From positions 365,001-429,000 of the forward strand of contig NZ_MQUA01000013.1 of assembly GCF_002943715.1 (NCBI RefSeq): 64,000 nt of DNA, in the 5' to 3' direction. This document shows positions 1 to 9,810 of the stretch, piece after piece (the first letter of the stretch is position 1; every line of letters begins with the position of its first letter). The notes under the pieces were generated by a model. That model searched no databases and had not been told where the DNA came from. It was given only the letters and a program-made list of their open reading frames with translations. The position numbers were made by a program, and so were the translations under genes. The stretch comes from Polaribacter filamentus. GTDB taxonomy: Bacteria; Bacteroidota; Bacteroidia; Flavobacteriales; Flavobacteriaceae.

Positions 1-1
1 T

Positions 2-556
2 GGAATGAAAAGTAAATTGGTGAGTAAGGATGTTTTAAAATCAGAATCACTTATTTTAAAATTAAAAGATATAAAATTGACTTTTAAGTTTAATAAAATT
101 TTAGGCTTTGCAGAAATGTTTCTAAATAATGTTAATGTAGAAAAAGAAATTAGAACTTTACAAGTTTCACAAATGGTTAGTAAAGTTGCAGCTATTTCTG
201 ACGTGAGAAGAAAATTAGTGGCAGAGCAACAATTAATGGGGGTTAATGGAGGTATTGTGATGGATGGAAGAGATATCGGAACAGTTGTTTTTCCTGATGC
301 GGAATTAAAATTATTTATGACTGCTTCGTCAGACAAAAGAGCAACCAGGCGCTATAAAGAGCTTATAGATAAAGGAAATACTGTGAATTTTGATGAAGTT
401 CTTTTTAATGTCCAAGAGCGAGATAGATTAGATTCTACAAGAGAGGATTCTCCTTTGATGAAAGCCCATGATGCTATTGAATTTGATAATTCTGATATGG
501 GGATTGAGGAACAGTTTGAAAGAATTTGTACTTTGGTAGATAGAAAGCTTTTATAA
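2..556 (+). CDS. cmk: Cytidylate kinase, 5' end outside the window
   Basis: Phosphorylates CMP and dCMP to the diphosphates in the cytoplasm. The visible part carries the family segments EIRTLQVSQMVSKVAAI, DGRDIGTVVFP and a C-terminal ERDRLDSTREDSPL stretch that forms the lid and acceptor site. Family members are about 225-230 residues. Here about 184 codons are visible and the N-terminal P-loop (GPxGSGKS) is missing, so the gene starts upstream of base 1. The ATG at 5 is probably an internal methionine. In many bacteria cmk lies next to rpsA, and rpsA is found 1.3 kb downstream here with queE inserted on the other strand. Convergent with queE. Confidence 0.93.
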   Translation, partial: GMKSKLVSKDVLKSESLILKLKDIKLTFKFNKILGFAEMFLNNVNVEKEIRTLQVSQMVSKVAAISDVRRKLVAEQQLMGVNGGIVMDGRDIGTVVFPDAELKLFMTASSDKRATRRYKELIDKGNTVNFDEVLFNVQERDRLDSTREDSPLMKAHDAIEFDNSDMGIEEQFERICTLVDRKLL

Positions 557-577
557 CTTCTAAAAATTAGTACATAA

Positions 578-662
578 ACTTAGCCCTGATTGAACGGTTT
601 GTTTGAGCTCTCCTGCTTTTTTTAGCGGGAAGCGAGTAGAGAAAGCAGGAAACAGCTTCAAA
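578..662. other. Structured intergenic element with a 9-bp hairpin
   Basis: The stretch between the convergent cmk and queE genes contains a perfect 9-bp stem, TCCTGCTTT (611-619) with AAAGCAGGA (642-650). It is preceded by AGCCCTGATTGAA and followed by AACAGCTTCAAAA. From memory, similar AGCCCTGAT...GGAAACAGCTTC sequences occur at many intergenic places in Flavobacteriia, so it may be a dispersed repeat or a structured RNA. There is no U-tract typical of an intrinsic terminator. A role in ending one of the two converging transcripts is only a guess. Confidence 0.4.
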
Positions 663-669
663 AAAAATA

Positions 670-1299
670 TTAAGGAATATTTAAATACTTATGAGTTTGT
701 AAAGAAATTTTCCACTTCGGATTTTTCATTACATAATCGACAATTAATGGCGTCATTTTTTCTTTCTTACTCCATTCTGGTTGTAAAAAAAGTTGGCATC
801 TTTTTCCAACTTTAGCAGCCTCTTGTTCTGCAAAATCAAAATCAGAATTATTATGAATAATCATTTTTAATTCATCTGCTTCTTTGTACACTTCTTCTAA
901 AGGCAGTTTGTTTTTTTTAGGTGATAAACAAAACCAATCCCATTTTCCAGAAAAAGAATAGGCTCCAGAAGTTTCGATGTGCGTTTTTATGTTGTTTTTT
1001 TGAAGTAATTCTGTTATATAATCCATAGACCACATTAACGGTTCACCACCAGTGATCACTACAGTATTGGCGTGTTTTGTTACGTTTTTCACAATAGTAT
1101 CTGCTAAAGTTGGCGGGTGCAAATCTGCATTCCAACTTTCTTTAACATCACACCAATGACAACCAACATCACAGCCACCAACTCTTATAAAATAAGCAGC
1201 AGTTCCCGTATGAGAACCTTCACCTTGAATCGTGTAAAACTCTTCCATTAACGGAAGCATTATACCTTGATCTACTAAATCTTTTGTCTTTTTATCCAT
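670..1299 (-). CDS. queE: 7-carboxy-7-deazaguanine synthase (radical SAM)
   Basis: Radical SAM enzyme that converts 6-carboxytetrahydropterin to 7-carboxy-7-deazaguanine, a step of queuosine and preQ0 synthesis. At residues 15-55 it has EEFYTIQGEGSHTGTAA and the cluster motif C-x3-C-x2-C in GGCDVGCHWCDV. The SAM-binding GGEP segment (VVITGGEPLMW) follows. The 209-residue length is usual for the short Bacteroidetes form. No other queuosine gene is in the window. It is transcribed towards cmk, and a -7-type promoter box lies about 36 bp upstream of the start. Confidence 0.93.
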   Translation of the reverse strand: MDKKTKDLVDQGIMLPLMEEFYTIQGEGSHTGTAAYFIRVGGCDVGCHWCDVKESWNADLHPPTLADTIVKNVTKHANTVVITGGEPLMWSMDYITELLQKNNIKTHIETSGAYSFSGKWDWFCLSPKKNKLPLEEVYKEADELKMIIHNNSDFDFAEQEAAKVGKRCQLFLQPEWSKKEKMTPLIVDYVMKNPKWKISLQTHKYLNIP

Positions 1300-1864
1300 C
1301 TACATTAAAATCAACCAAAACGGTTTTAAAAATGCAAAGGTAGTTTTTTGAGTATCAAGAATAAAATGATTGTTAGATTAATACAAAAGTTTAGAAAATT
1401 ATTCCTTGGACACAGTTTTTAAGGATTTACTCAGAAAAATTTATAAAATTTAGGAGATATTATTTTTGAATAAATTTTTAAAATTGTCAATAGGTTAGAA
1501 TAGAATTTTTACAATCTTTTCCTATCGATATTTCCAGGAAAATCTTTACTTTTTTTTTAGACCTCCAATTTAGGACAAAAAAAATAAGCAGTATAGGTAG
1601 TATTTAAAGTAGGAAACATAGTTCTTCATTACATAGATTATATATAAAAATTAAAAATGTAAAGAATCCATATAAGTTGGTGAAATTCCTGTTATTTTTT
1701 TATGATAATCCCTTAATAATCAAAACATTTTTGTAAATTTGCACTCCTTTTTACGAGCACAGATTTAAAAAAGGAAATTTAAAAAACAATAAATAAAAAC
1801 TACTTTTGGTGTTTTTATCGTTAAAAATCTGAAAAACAACAAGATACAAAATTTATTTTCAGAA
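1300..1864. promoter_or_regulatory. Non-coding region between queE and rpsA, with putative rpsA promoter
   Basis: About 565 bp, very AT-rich, with no convincing gene. TAAATTTG at 1734-1741 matches the -7 consensus TAnnTTTG and lies about 120 bp before rpsA, leaving a long 5' leader. Long leaders of S1 genes are often sites of autoregulation in other bacteria, but I see no recognisable structured element here. The queE promoter box lies at the left edge. Confidence 0.4.
1335..1342 (-). promoter_or_regulatory. Putative -7 promoter box of queE
   Basis: On the minus strand this reads TACCTTTG, matching the Bacteroidetes -7 consensus TAnnTTTG. It lies 36 bp before the queE start. No clear -33 TTG box at the usual spacing is visible, so the call rests on one box. 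Confidence 0.45.
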
Positions 1865-3712
1865 ATGTCTGAAGAAACAAAAAACACTGAAGAGCAAGTA
1901 GTTGCTGCGGAAGTACAAGAAACAGCTACTGAAGCTGTTGCAGAAACAGTTGTAGAAACTTTAACTCCACAAGAATTTTTAGAAAACTTTAACTGGCACA
2001 AATACGAGCAAGGTATTGAAGCCGTTGATGAAGAAAAATTAAATGCATTTGAAACTGCCTTAGTTGGTACTGTAGGTTTTGTTAACGAACGTGATGTAAT
2101 TGAAGGAACTGTAATTAGAATTACAGATAGAGATGCAATTATTGATATCAACTCTAAATCTGAAGGAGTTATTTCCTTAAACGAGTTTCGTTACAACCAA
2201 GGTTTAGCTGTTGGTGATGTAGTAGAAGTATTAGTTGATAAAAGAGAAGATTCTTCTGGTCAATTAGTATTATCTCACAGAAAAGCTAGAGTAATTAAAG
2301 CTTGGGAACGTGTTAATAACGCTCATGAAACAGGTGAAGTTGTTAATGGTTTCGTTAAATGTAGAACTAGAGGTGGTATGATTGTAGATGTTTTCGGAAT
2401 CGAAGCATTCTTACCAGGATCTCAAATTGACGTGAAGCCAATTAGAGATTACGATCAATACGTTGAGAAAACAATGGAATTCAAAGTTGTTAAAATCAAC
2501 CACGAATTTAAAAACGTTGTTGTATCTCACAAAGCTCTTATTGAAGCAGATATTGAATTACAGAAAAAAGAAATTATTGGTCAATTAGAAAAAGGACAAG
2601 TACTAGAAGGTGTTGTTAAAAATATTACTTCTTATGGTGTCTTTGTTGATTTAGGTGGTGTTGATGGATTGGTACATATTACTGATTTATCTTGGTCAAG
2701 AATCAATCATCCAAATGAGGTTGTGGAATTAGATCAAAAATTAAACGTTGTAATTTTAGACTTTGATGATAACAAATCTAGAATTCAATTAGGATTAAAA
2801 CAATTAAATGCTCATCCATGGGAAGCTTTAAATTCTGACTTAAAAATTGGAGATAAAGTAATGGGAGAAGTTGTTGTTTTAGCTGATTACGGTGCGTTTG
2901 TTGAAGTAGAACAAGGAGTAGAAGGGTTAATTCACGTTTCTGAAATGTCTTGGTCAACTCACTTACGTTCTGCACAAGATTTTGTAAAAGTTGGTGATAA
3001 AGTGGAAGCTCAAATTTTAACTTTAGATAGAGAAGACCGTAAAATGTCTTTAGGTATCAAACAATTACATCCAGATCCTTGGACAGATATTACTACTAAA
3101 TTCCCTGTTGGTTCGACTCATACAGGAACTGTAAGAAATTATACAAACTTTGGTGTATTTGTTGAGTTAGAAGAAGGTATTGACGGTTTAGTTTATATCT
3201 CTGATTTATCTTGGACTAAGAAAATTAAGCATCCATCAGATTTTGTAACGGTTGGTGATCAATTAGAAGTTCAAGTTTTAGAATTAGATGTAGAAAACAG
3301 AAAGTTAAACTTAGGTCATAAACAAACTAAAGATAATCCTTGGGATGTTCATGAAGAAACGTACGCTATTGGATCTACTCACGAAGGAATCGTTAAAGAA
3401 AAGAATGATAAAGGAGCAGTTGTAACTTTTACTGACAAAGTAGAAGGTTTTGCACCAACAAGATTCTTAGAAAAAGAAGACGGTACTACTTTAGAAAAAG
3501 GAGATAAAGTTAATTTTATCGTTTTAGAATTTTCTAAAGAATACAGAAGAGTAGTAGTTTCTCATACATCTTTATTTAAAGAACAAGAGAAAAGAAATGT
3601 GAAAGCGGCCGTTAAAAAAGCAGCAGAAGCAGAAAAAACTACTTTAGGTGATATTGGAGGTCTTGCAGACTTAAAAGCAATAATGGAAGCTAAAAGCAAA
3701 AAGAAAAAATAA
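1865..3712 (+). CDS. rpsA: 30S ribosomal protein S1
   Basis: RNA-binding ribosomal protein that brings mRNA to the 30S subunit. The 615-residue product has an acidic N-terminal extension followed by six S1/OB-fold repeats from about residue 75. These are recognisable by the recurring pattern G.V......G.FVdl..GvdGLvhiSdlsW (for example near residues 245-315, 330-400 and 415-485). The lysine-rich tail ends KSKKKK. The length is normal for Bacteroidetes, which carry a longer S1 than E. coli. There is no Shine-Dalgarno sequence, and the start is set by the acidic MSEET N-terminus. An intrinsic terminator follows directly. Confidence 0.97.
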   Translation: MSEETKNTEEQVVAAEVQETATEAVAETVVETLTPQEFLENFNWHKYEQGIEAVDEEKLNAFETALVGTVGFVNERDVIEGTVIRITDRDAIIDINSKSEGVISLNEFRYNQGLAVGDVVEVLVDKREDSSGQLVLSHRKARVIKAWERVNNAHETGEVVNGFVKCRTRGGMIVDVFGIEAFLPGSQIDVKPIRDYDQYVEKTMEFKVVKINHEFKNVVVSHKALIEADIELQKKEIIGQLEKGQVLEGVVKNITSYGVFVDLGGVDGLVHITDLSWSRINHPNEVVELDQKLNVVILDFDDNKSRIQLGLKQLNAHPWEALNSDLKIGDKVMGEVVVLADYGAFVEVEQGVEGLIHVSEMSWSTHLRSAQDFVKVGDKVEAQILTLDREDRKMSLGIKQLHPDPWTDITTKFPVGSTHTGTVRNYTNFGVFVELEEGIDGLVYISDLSWTKKIKHPSDFVTVGDQLEVQVLELDVENRKLNLGHKQTKDNPWDVHEETYAIGSTHEGIVKEKNDKGAVVTFTDKVEGFAPTRFLEKEDGTTLEKGDKVNFIVLEFSKEYRRVVVSHTSLFKEQEKRNVKAAVKKAAEAEKTTLGDIGGLADLKAIMEAKSKKKK

Positions 3713-3742
3713 TTTTTTTTTAAGCTAATACTTTTAATACTT

Positions 3743-3777
3743 AAAAGTCGATACAATTTTGTATCGACTTTTTTTTA
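3743..3777 (+). terminator. Intrinsic terminator of rpsA
   Basis: A 14-bp inverted repeat AAAAGTCGATACAA / TTGTATCGACTTTT with a tight loop is followed by a run of T. It begins about 30 bp after the rpsA stop codon. Confidence 0.85.
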
Positions 3778-4069
3778 TGGAATAAAATTAAGATCATACT
3801 TTGGGTATTGCCTTTTAGTTAGGCGTTACATTGTATCTTTTTATGCTTAAATTATTTTAATATCAGCTTTTTTATGTCAATTTTAAGTTAAGAAGTCCAC
3901 ATATATTTAAATGAGATATGCCTAAAAAGGATGCCATTTCGACCCCTAACGGAACTTTCTACCGGCTTTTAGCTATCTTATTATTTCTAGTATTCGCATC
4001 AAGAAAACACAATAAAAGACCGTTGCGAATTGTAATCGTTTTTGTACTTATAATACTTATATGAAACTT

Positions 4070-6547
4070 TTATTTTATGATATCAGAATTCAAAAGAAAT
4101 ACAGCATTTGCTAAAAATAGCTTTCCATTATTCCAAAAAGATCTTAGTAGTATGTTATCAACCAAATAAACAACACTTCCTCTTCCTTTTTGTTCTTCTC
4201 CAAATAATAAAGATTCAGGTACCTGTTTTACGGCTTCACTGCCGGCATAACCAGAAACATTTTTTGAGTCTTTGTCAAAATAAGCAACGTTAAAACCATC
4301 TTGTAAATATAGGTAAGAATCACCGCTTAACTTTAATGAAAAATAATCTTTCTTATATCCAAAGGCTAGCGGATGTGTTACATCTACCTTACTTTTAAAA
4401 ATTGCTCCCGTAATAAGGTTTTTCACACCTTTTCTCTCTAAATCTTCATATCGAGTTAAATTAAAGGTAGTAGAATCTTTTTTAACTCCTTTACTTTTTA
4501 AAGCGAATCCTTTTTTATCAGCAAAAGCATTTACAGCATTCCCTAAGGCAATTAAAGTTCCGCCAGAACTTACAAAAGAGGATAATTTATCAAGAATTTC
4601 TGTAGTTAAAAAACTGCTGTAATATCCTTCAGGAATAATAATTACATCATATTTAGAAATATCCACACTACTAAAATAATCTGAATTTAAATTCGTAATT
4701 GGGTATTTTAGTTCGGTTTCAAAAAAGTGCCAAACTTCTCCAAAATTTAAGGAAGAAGTCTCTTCGCCAGAGAGCAAAGCTACCTTCTGTTTTTTAATTG
4801 GTTTAACACTGTAAGAACCAAAATCTAAGCCAGTATCTACAAAACCTGTTGCAACTGGTTGCACATTTCGTTCATGTTTATTTGCGATTTCAATCAGTTT
4901 TTTATCAAATTCTTCAGTCCTATTATCATTTCTTAAAATAATTAAAGTGCCTCTGTCATAAGATTTTCCTTCTAAAGAAAATGGTTTTCCTGCATAACGC
5001 GGAGCTATATTTTGTTGTAATAAATCCCCTAAAAAAGCGGCATCTTCAATACTATTCCATTTAGATATATACGCATAGGCATCGTAATCAATAGTATTTA
5101 AATTATTTTTGGTTGATGAAATTTTAGAGGAGTTCACTTTAGTTTTAGACGCAATAGCTTCGAAACCGTGCGCATACGGAATAGACCAAGCTGTAATGTC
5201 ATATGTTAAAGAATCAACTAATTTTGCTTTAGGCTCAAACAAAACTTCTACCATTTTTCCTTTTGGTTGATTTGTGTGAACAACTAAATCACCATCCGAA
5301 GTATTTAATTTTTCTTCGCTTTGTGTATTATAATTATAACCTTTTACAGAACCGTTCGTCGCGTATTCGTATTTAATTTCATGAGTATCTAATAAATTTT
5401 TTAGACGATTTGTTTTATCCTGGTTGTCATTTTTTAATACAAAACTCTTGTATTCAAGGTCCTTATTGTCAAAGAATTTTTTGAATTCAGTATTTAATTT
5501 TTCAGCATTTTTAGAAGAAATTTCAACTGTCGATAAACCCGTAGTCATATGGTGAATAGCTCTGTCTTTCAAAGTTAAGACTTCTCCTTCATCCGTTTGA
5601 ACACCTAATCCTCCTTCAGAACCTCCAGATTGTTCATATGTCATGCCAATAGCACCCATAAAAGTAGGGTAGGTATCTCCATAACTGGGATACAACAAAT
5701 CAAAACTTTCTTTTGTAAAATACAACCATCCTTCTTTATCAAAATAGGTAGCGTGATTTTTTCCTATTTTTGTTTGAAAATCACGCTGCCAATCTGTAAT
5801 AACTTCATGAAAAGGTTCCGCTGCAGGCGCAAAATAATAAGGACTATTAATACCTTGTTCGTGAAAATCTACATGAATATGTGGCATCCATTTATTATAA
5901 ATTGCAATTCGCTGCTGTGTTTCAACTTGTGTAGCCCAAGCCCAATCTCTATTTAAATCAAATAAATAATGATTTGCTCTTCCGCCAGGCCAAGGTTCAT
6001 GATGCTCTTTCGCATCTTGCGAACTATTAAAAGGCGTATTTTTTACTTGATTGTACCAATTTACATATCGGTCTCTTCCATCAGGATTTATACAAGGATC
6101 CATAATTACAACCGTATTTTCTAACCAAGCTTTTTTGTCGGTAACCAATTCGTAAATCGTTAACATAGATGCTTCAGTACTCGAAGCTTCATTTCCATGA
6201 ACATTATAACTCAGCCAAACAATTGCAGTTTTATTATCAGAATTACCTTCTAAAATTGCAGTTTGAGCTAAATTTGATTCTCTAATACGCTCTAAATTAT
6301 TGATGTTTTCTTGCGATGAAATGTAAGCTAAATATAAAGGTCTGTTTTCATTGGTTTCTCCATATTTTTCTAGTTTAATATTTGATACTGTATTACTTAC
6401 ATAGATAAAATAGTCTACTACTTTATGATGTCTTGTAAAACGAGTACCAATTTCATAGCCCAAAAATTCTGAAGGTGATTTTATTCCTTGTGATAATATG
6501 CTTCCAAAAGTTAGAAAAGTAAGTAAAAAAAGTGATTTTATTTTCAT
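4070..6547 (-). CDS. Secreted M14 family zinc carboxypeptidase-like peptidase
   Basis: Exported protease of the M14 (carboxypeptidase A-like) family, 825 residues. A signal peptide covers residues 1-19 (ends GSILSQ). The zinc ligands are visible as HGNE at 117-120 and as DFHEQG with His229. The substrate carboxylate-binding region NPDGRDRY lies at 153-160, and an YEQ segment near 300 probably carries the catalytic glutamate. The C-terminal 400 residues look like the GATase-like domain often fused to bacterial M14 peptidases (IIIPEGYY...LSSFVSSGGTLIALG). It probably digests peptides in the periplasm or outside the cell. It stands alone on its strand with no operon partner. Confidence 0.85.
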   Translation of the reverse strand: MKIKSLFLLTFLTFGSILSQGIKSPSEFLGYEIGTRFTRHHKVVDYFIYVSNTVSNIKLEKYGETNENRPLYLAYISSQENINNLERIRESNLAQTAILEGNSDNKTAIVWLSYNVHGNEASSTEASMLTIYELVTDKKAWLENTVVIMDPCINPDGRDRYVNWYNQVKNTPFNSSQDAKEHHEPWPGGRANHYLFDLNRDWAWATQVETQQRIAIYNKWMPHIHVDFHEQGINSPYYFAPAAEPFHEVITDWQRDFQTKIGKNHATYFDKEGWLYFTKESFDLLYPSYGDTYPTFMGAIGMTYEQSGGSEGGLGVQTDEGEVLTLKDRAIHHMTTGLSTVEISSKNAEKLNTEFKKFFDNKDLEYKSFVLKNDNQDKTNRLKNLLDTHEIKYEYATNGSVKGYNYNTQSEEKLNTSDGDLVVHTNQPKGKMVEVLFEPKAKLVDSLTYDITAWSIPYAHGFEAIASKTKVNSSKISSTKNNLNTIDYDAYAYISKWNSIEDAAFLGDLLQQNIAPRYAGKPFSLEGKSYDRGTLIILRNDNRTEEFDKKLIEIANKHERNVQPVATGFVDTGLDFGSYSVKPIKKQKVALLSGEETSSLNFGEVWHFFETELKYPITNLNSDYFSSVDISKYDVIIIPEGYYSSFLTTEILDKLSSFVSSGGTLIALGNAVNAFADKKGFALKSKGVKKDSTTFNLTRYEDLERKGVKNLITGAIFKSKVDVTHPLAFGYKKDYFSLKLSGDSYLYLQDGFNVAYFDKDSKNVSGYAGSEAVKQVPESLLFGEEQKGRGSVVYLVDNILLRSFWNNGKLFLANAVFLLNSDIIK

Positions 6548-6671
6548 GAATTAAGTTTTGATTATGATCAAAAATAAGGAATAATTACTACTATTTGTAA
6601 TTGTTGTTTTGTAAAGAGGTTAAAAATTTGTTAGTTTCAATTTGAGGGAAGAAAGTACCATCAAAATTTAG

Positions 6672-6679
6672 TATTTTTG
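6672..6679 (+). promoter_or_regulatory. -7 promoter box just before the methyltransferase start
   Basis: TATTTTTG matches TAnnTTTG and ends only 4 bp before the ATG at 6684, so the transcript would be leaderless or nearly so. A TTTG at 6641-6644 could be the -33 box, but the 27-bp spacing is longer than usual. Confidence 0.45.
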
Positions 6680-6683
6680 AGGT

Positions 6684-7346
6684 ATGGCAATAAACGAAAG
6701 CGATTGTGAAATTATAGAAACAACTTTTGATTTTAAAAATCATTGGAATGAGGCTTATCTCAATAATAAGACTGAAAAATTAGGTTGGTTTGAAGAGAAA
6801 TCTGAACAAACTTTGACTTTAATTAAAGAAGCAAGATTATCTGAAGATGCTTTAATTTTAAATGTTGGTGCTGGTTCTTCTACTTTAATTGATAATTTAT
6901 TAGCTGATGGGTTTTCTAATATTATCGCAAATGATTTATCCGAAGAAGCTTTAGAATCTTTAAAGAATCGAATTGGTAAAAATGATAAAGTGAAGTTTAT
7001 TGTGGATGATTTATTGAATCCGTCAAAATTAAATAAATTAGAAAATATTGATTTGTGGAATGATAGAGCAGTTTTACATTTTTTTTTAAAAGAAGAAGAA
7101 ATTAAAGCTTATTTTAACTTACTAAAGAAAGTTTTAAAAGCGAACGGATTTGTAATCATTTCTGTTTTTGCTAAAAACGGAGCAGAAAAATGCTGTGGAT
7201 TGCCGGTTAAACGCTATGATTTGGAAATGTTAGGTAATGAACTAGGAACCGATTTTAAACTCAAAAATAGTTTTAACTATACATTTGTAAATCCTTTTGG
7301 CGCAGAAAGACCTTATATTTATGCATTATTTCAAAGAATAAATTAG
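6684..7346 (+). CDS. Class I SAM-dependent methyltransferase
   Basis: 220-residue Rossmann-fold methyltransferase. The SAM-binding motif I reads ILNVGAGSSTLIDNLL (about residues 52-68). The acidic residue ending strand 2 is in IIANDLSEEAL, and motif II/III is LWNDRAVLHFFL, followed by VLKANGFVIISVF. The closest general pattern is the small thiopurine/TehB-like methyltransferases of the Methyltransf_25 type; the substrate cannot be told from sequence. It leads a three-gene run: bshC starts one base after its stop codon and rlmF overlaps bshC, so the three are probably co-transcribed. Confidence 0.8.
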   Translation: MAINESDCEIIETTFDFKNHWNEAYLNNKTEKLGWFEEKSEQTLTLIKEARLSEDALILNVGAGSSTLIDNLLADGFSNIIANDLSEEALESLKNRIGKNDKVKFIVDDLLNPSKLNKLENIDLWNDRAVLHFFLKEEEIKAYFNLLKKVLKANGFVIISVFAKNGAEKCCGLPVKRYDLEMLGNELGTDFKLKNSFNYTFVNPFGAERPYIYALFQRIN

Positions 7347-7347
7347 A

Positions 7348-8940
7348 ATGAAAACTACACAAATCCCTTTTCAAAAAACAGGTTTTTTCTCTAAAACTAT
7401 GCACGATTATTTAGAGAAGAATAAAAATATACAACCTTTTTATAATAACTTTCCTGATATTTCTGGGTTTCATAATCAAATTGAAGAAAAGCAAAAATCT
7501 TACAGATTACAGACTAGATTAGCGTTAGTTGATGCTTTAAAAAATCAATATATATCTTTTGAAACATCAGAAAAAACCATAGAAAATATTGAGTTGATAA
7601 AACAACAAAATACATTTACGATTACAACTGGTCATCAGTTAAATTTATTTACAGGACCTTTATATTTTTTATATAAAATTATTTCTGCTATTAATTTATC
7701 GGAAGAATTATCAGAAAAGTTTCCTGAACAGCATTTTATTCCCATTTATTGGATGGCAACAGAAGATCATGATTTTGATGAAATTAATTATTTTAATTTT
7801 GATGGTAAAAAAGTAAGTTGGAATAGAAAAGATGGAGGCGCAGTGGGTCGTTTTTCTACGGAAGGTTTACAAGAGGTTTTTAAAGTTTTCTCTAATCATT
7901 TAGGGAACTCTAAAAATGCAAAATATTTAAAAGAGTTATTTTCTGATGGCTATCTAAAACACAACAATTTAGCAGATGCAACTCGTTTTATCGCAAATAA
8001 ATTATTTGGTGAGTTTGGTCTAGTAATTATTGATGGTGATGATGCAAATCTAAAACAGTTATTTAATCCGTTTGTAAAAGAAGAATTAGAAAATCAGACT
8101 TCATTTAAAGAGGTTTCTAATACTATTTTGGAATTAGAAAAAAACTATCCTATTCAGGTAAATCCAAGAGAAATTAACTTGTTTTATTTAGGTGATGATT
8201 TTAGAGAACGCATTCTTTTAGAAGATAATATTTACAAGGTAAATAATACAAACATAACTTTTTCGAAAGCCGAAATTTTAGCGGAAGTTGATGAAAATCC
8301 AAAAGCATTTTCGCCAAACGTGATAATGAGGCCTTTGTTTCAAGAAGTGATTTTACCCAATTTGTGTTATATTGGTGGAGGAGGAGAGATGGCATATTGG
8401 TTTGAATTAAAAGCCTATTTTGAAAAAGTTTATATTCCTTTTCCTGTTTTGTTGTTGCGTAATTCTGTGCAAGTTGTGTCAGTAAAACAATCCAAAAAAT
8501 TAGAAAATTTAAAGATCTCACAAGAGGAACTATTTCTAAATCAGTATGATTTATTATCAAAAAAAGTGATAGATAATTCTGAGATCAAAACGAATTTTAG
8601 CCAAAAAATTGAATTTTTACAAAACCAGTTTTCTGACTTAAAAGAAGTCGCTAAGAAAACAGATGTTTCTTTTATAAACGCCGTAAATGCACAGGAAAGA
8701 AAACAAATTAAAGGTTTAGAAAGTCTTGAAAAGCGCTTGCTTAAAGCAGAAAAAAGAAGACAAAGAGATTTAGTTGATAGAATTACATTATTACAGAATG
8801 AGCTTTTACCAAATCAATCTTTAGAAGAACGCCAGCGAAATTTTTCTGAGTATTATTTAGAATATGGTTCATCATTTATTGAAGCTTTAAAAGGTGCTTT
8901 AAAACCTTTGCAATTAGAGTTTACACTATTAGAATTATAA
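7348..8940 (+). CDS. bshC: Bacillithiol biosynthesis cysteine-adding enzyme
   Basis: Adds L-cysteine to GlcN-malate, the last step of bacillithiol synthesis, a low-molecular-weight thiol used by Firmicutes and Bacteroidetes in place of glutathione. The 530-residue length is typical. Family signatures include TITTGHQLNLFTGPLYFLYK near residue 90, the PIYWMATEDHDFDEINYF segment, and GGGGEMAYWFELK, followed by a C-terminal coiled coil rich in K, E and R (about residues 370-480). The start lies just after the methyltransferase stop, and the end overlaps the rlmF start by one base (TAATG), which suggests translational coupling. Confidence 0.93.
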   Translation: MKTTQIPFQKTGFFSKTMHDYLEKNKNIQPFYNNFPDISGFHNQIEEKQKSYRLQTRLALVDALKNQYISFETSEKTIENIELIKQQNTFTITTGHQLNLFTGPLYFLYKIISAINLSEELSEKFPEQHFIPIYWMATEDHDFDEINYFNFDGKKVSWNRKDGGAVGRFSTEGLQEVFKVFSNHLGNSKNAKYLKELFSDGYLKHNNLADATRFIANKLFGEFGLVIIDGDDANLKQLFNPFVKEELENQTSFKEVSNTILELEKNYPIQVNPREINLFYLGDDFRERILLEDNIYKVNNTNITFSKAEILAEVDENPKAFSPNVIMRPLFQEVILPNLCYIGGGGEMAYWFELKAYFEKVYIPFPVLLLRNSVQVVSVKQSKKLENLKISQEELFLNQYDLLSKKVIDNSEIKTNFSQKIEFLQNQFSDLKEVAKKTDVSFINAVNAQERKQIKGLESLEKRLLKAEKRRQRDLVDRITLLQNELLPNQSLEERQRNFSEYYLEYGSSFIEALKGALKPLQLEFTLLEL

Positions 8941-9794
8941 TGAAGGAAAAAGGTTTACATCCAGAAAATAAGTTTAATAAGGGGTATAATTTTGACGACT
9001 TAGTTGTTAAAAATCCGTTATTAAAAGAGTATGTTTTAGAAAATAAATTTGGTGCTGTTAGTATTGATTTTTCAGATCCTAAAGCAGTTAAAGAATTAAA
9101 CAAAGCCTTACTTTTTACTTTTGATAAAATAAAAATTTGGAATTTTGCGGATGAGAACTTATGTCCGCCAATTCCTGGACGGTTAGATTATATTCTTTAC
9201 TTATCAGATTTACTTTCATCGGAAAAAGATATTAAAATTTTAGATATTGGTACAGGGGCATCCTGTATTTATGCTTTGTTGGGTGTTGCTCAGTATAGCT
9301 GGAATTTTGTTGCTACAGATATTGATGTCGATTCTTTAGATGCTGCGCAAGATATTATTGATGACAATAAATTAGAATCAAAGATTGAATTGCGTCAACA
9401 GCTAAATGAACAACAAATTTTAAAAGGAATTTTAAAAGATGATGATTCCTTTGCGGCTGTAATGTGTAATCCTCCTTTTTATAAATCGGCGGAAGAAGCA
9501 CAAGGCGCAAACAGAAGAAAAACTAAAAACTTAGGTAATAATGCCGTTAGGAATTTTTCTGGTAATAATAATGAATTATGGTATCCTGGAGGAGAAAAAG
9601 CCTTTTTACATAATTATTTGTATGAAAGCTCTTTGTATTCAAAACAGAGTATGTGGTTTACAAGTTTAGTTTCTAAAAAAGAGAATGTAGTAAGTTTACA
9701 AGCTTCATCAAGGAAATTAGGTGCCAAGGAATTTAAAGTAATTGATATGAATCAAGGAAATAAAGTTACTAGAATTGTGTGTTGGCGATTTTAA
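8940..9794 (+). CDS. rlmF: 23S rRNA (adenine-1618-N6)-methyltransferase
   Basis: Methylates A1618 (E. coli numbering) of 23S rRNA. The 284-residue protein begins with the family segment GLHPENKFNKGYNFDDL. It has the SAM motif ILDIGTGASCIYALLG and the catalytic N6-adenine motif NPPF in VMCNPPFYKS, and the typical WYPGGEKAF stretch (GGE). Start codon overlaps the stop of bshC. It is the last gene of the run. Confidence 0.92.
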   Translation: MKEKGLHPENKFNKGYNFDDLVVKNPLLKEYVLENKFGAVSIDFSDPKAVKELNKALLFTFDKIKIWNFADENLCPPIPGRLDYILYLSDLLSSEKDIKILDIGTGASCIYALLGVAQYSWNFVATDIDVDSLDAAQDIIDDNKLESKIELRQQLNEQQILKGILKDDDSFAAVMCNPPFYKSAEEAQGANRRKTKNLGNNAVRNFSGNNNELWYPGGEKAFLHNYLYESSLYSKQSMWFTSLVSKKENVVSLQASSRKLGAKEFKVIDMNQGNKVTRIVCWRF

Positions 9795-9810
9795 AAAAGT
9801 TTACTATGAT

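Noticed and set aside
603..815. 70-residue frame after cmk
   Set aside because: It overlaps queE in antisense and the hairpin element; no homology or start signal.
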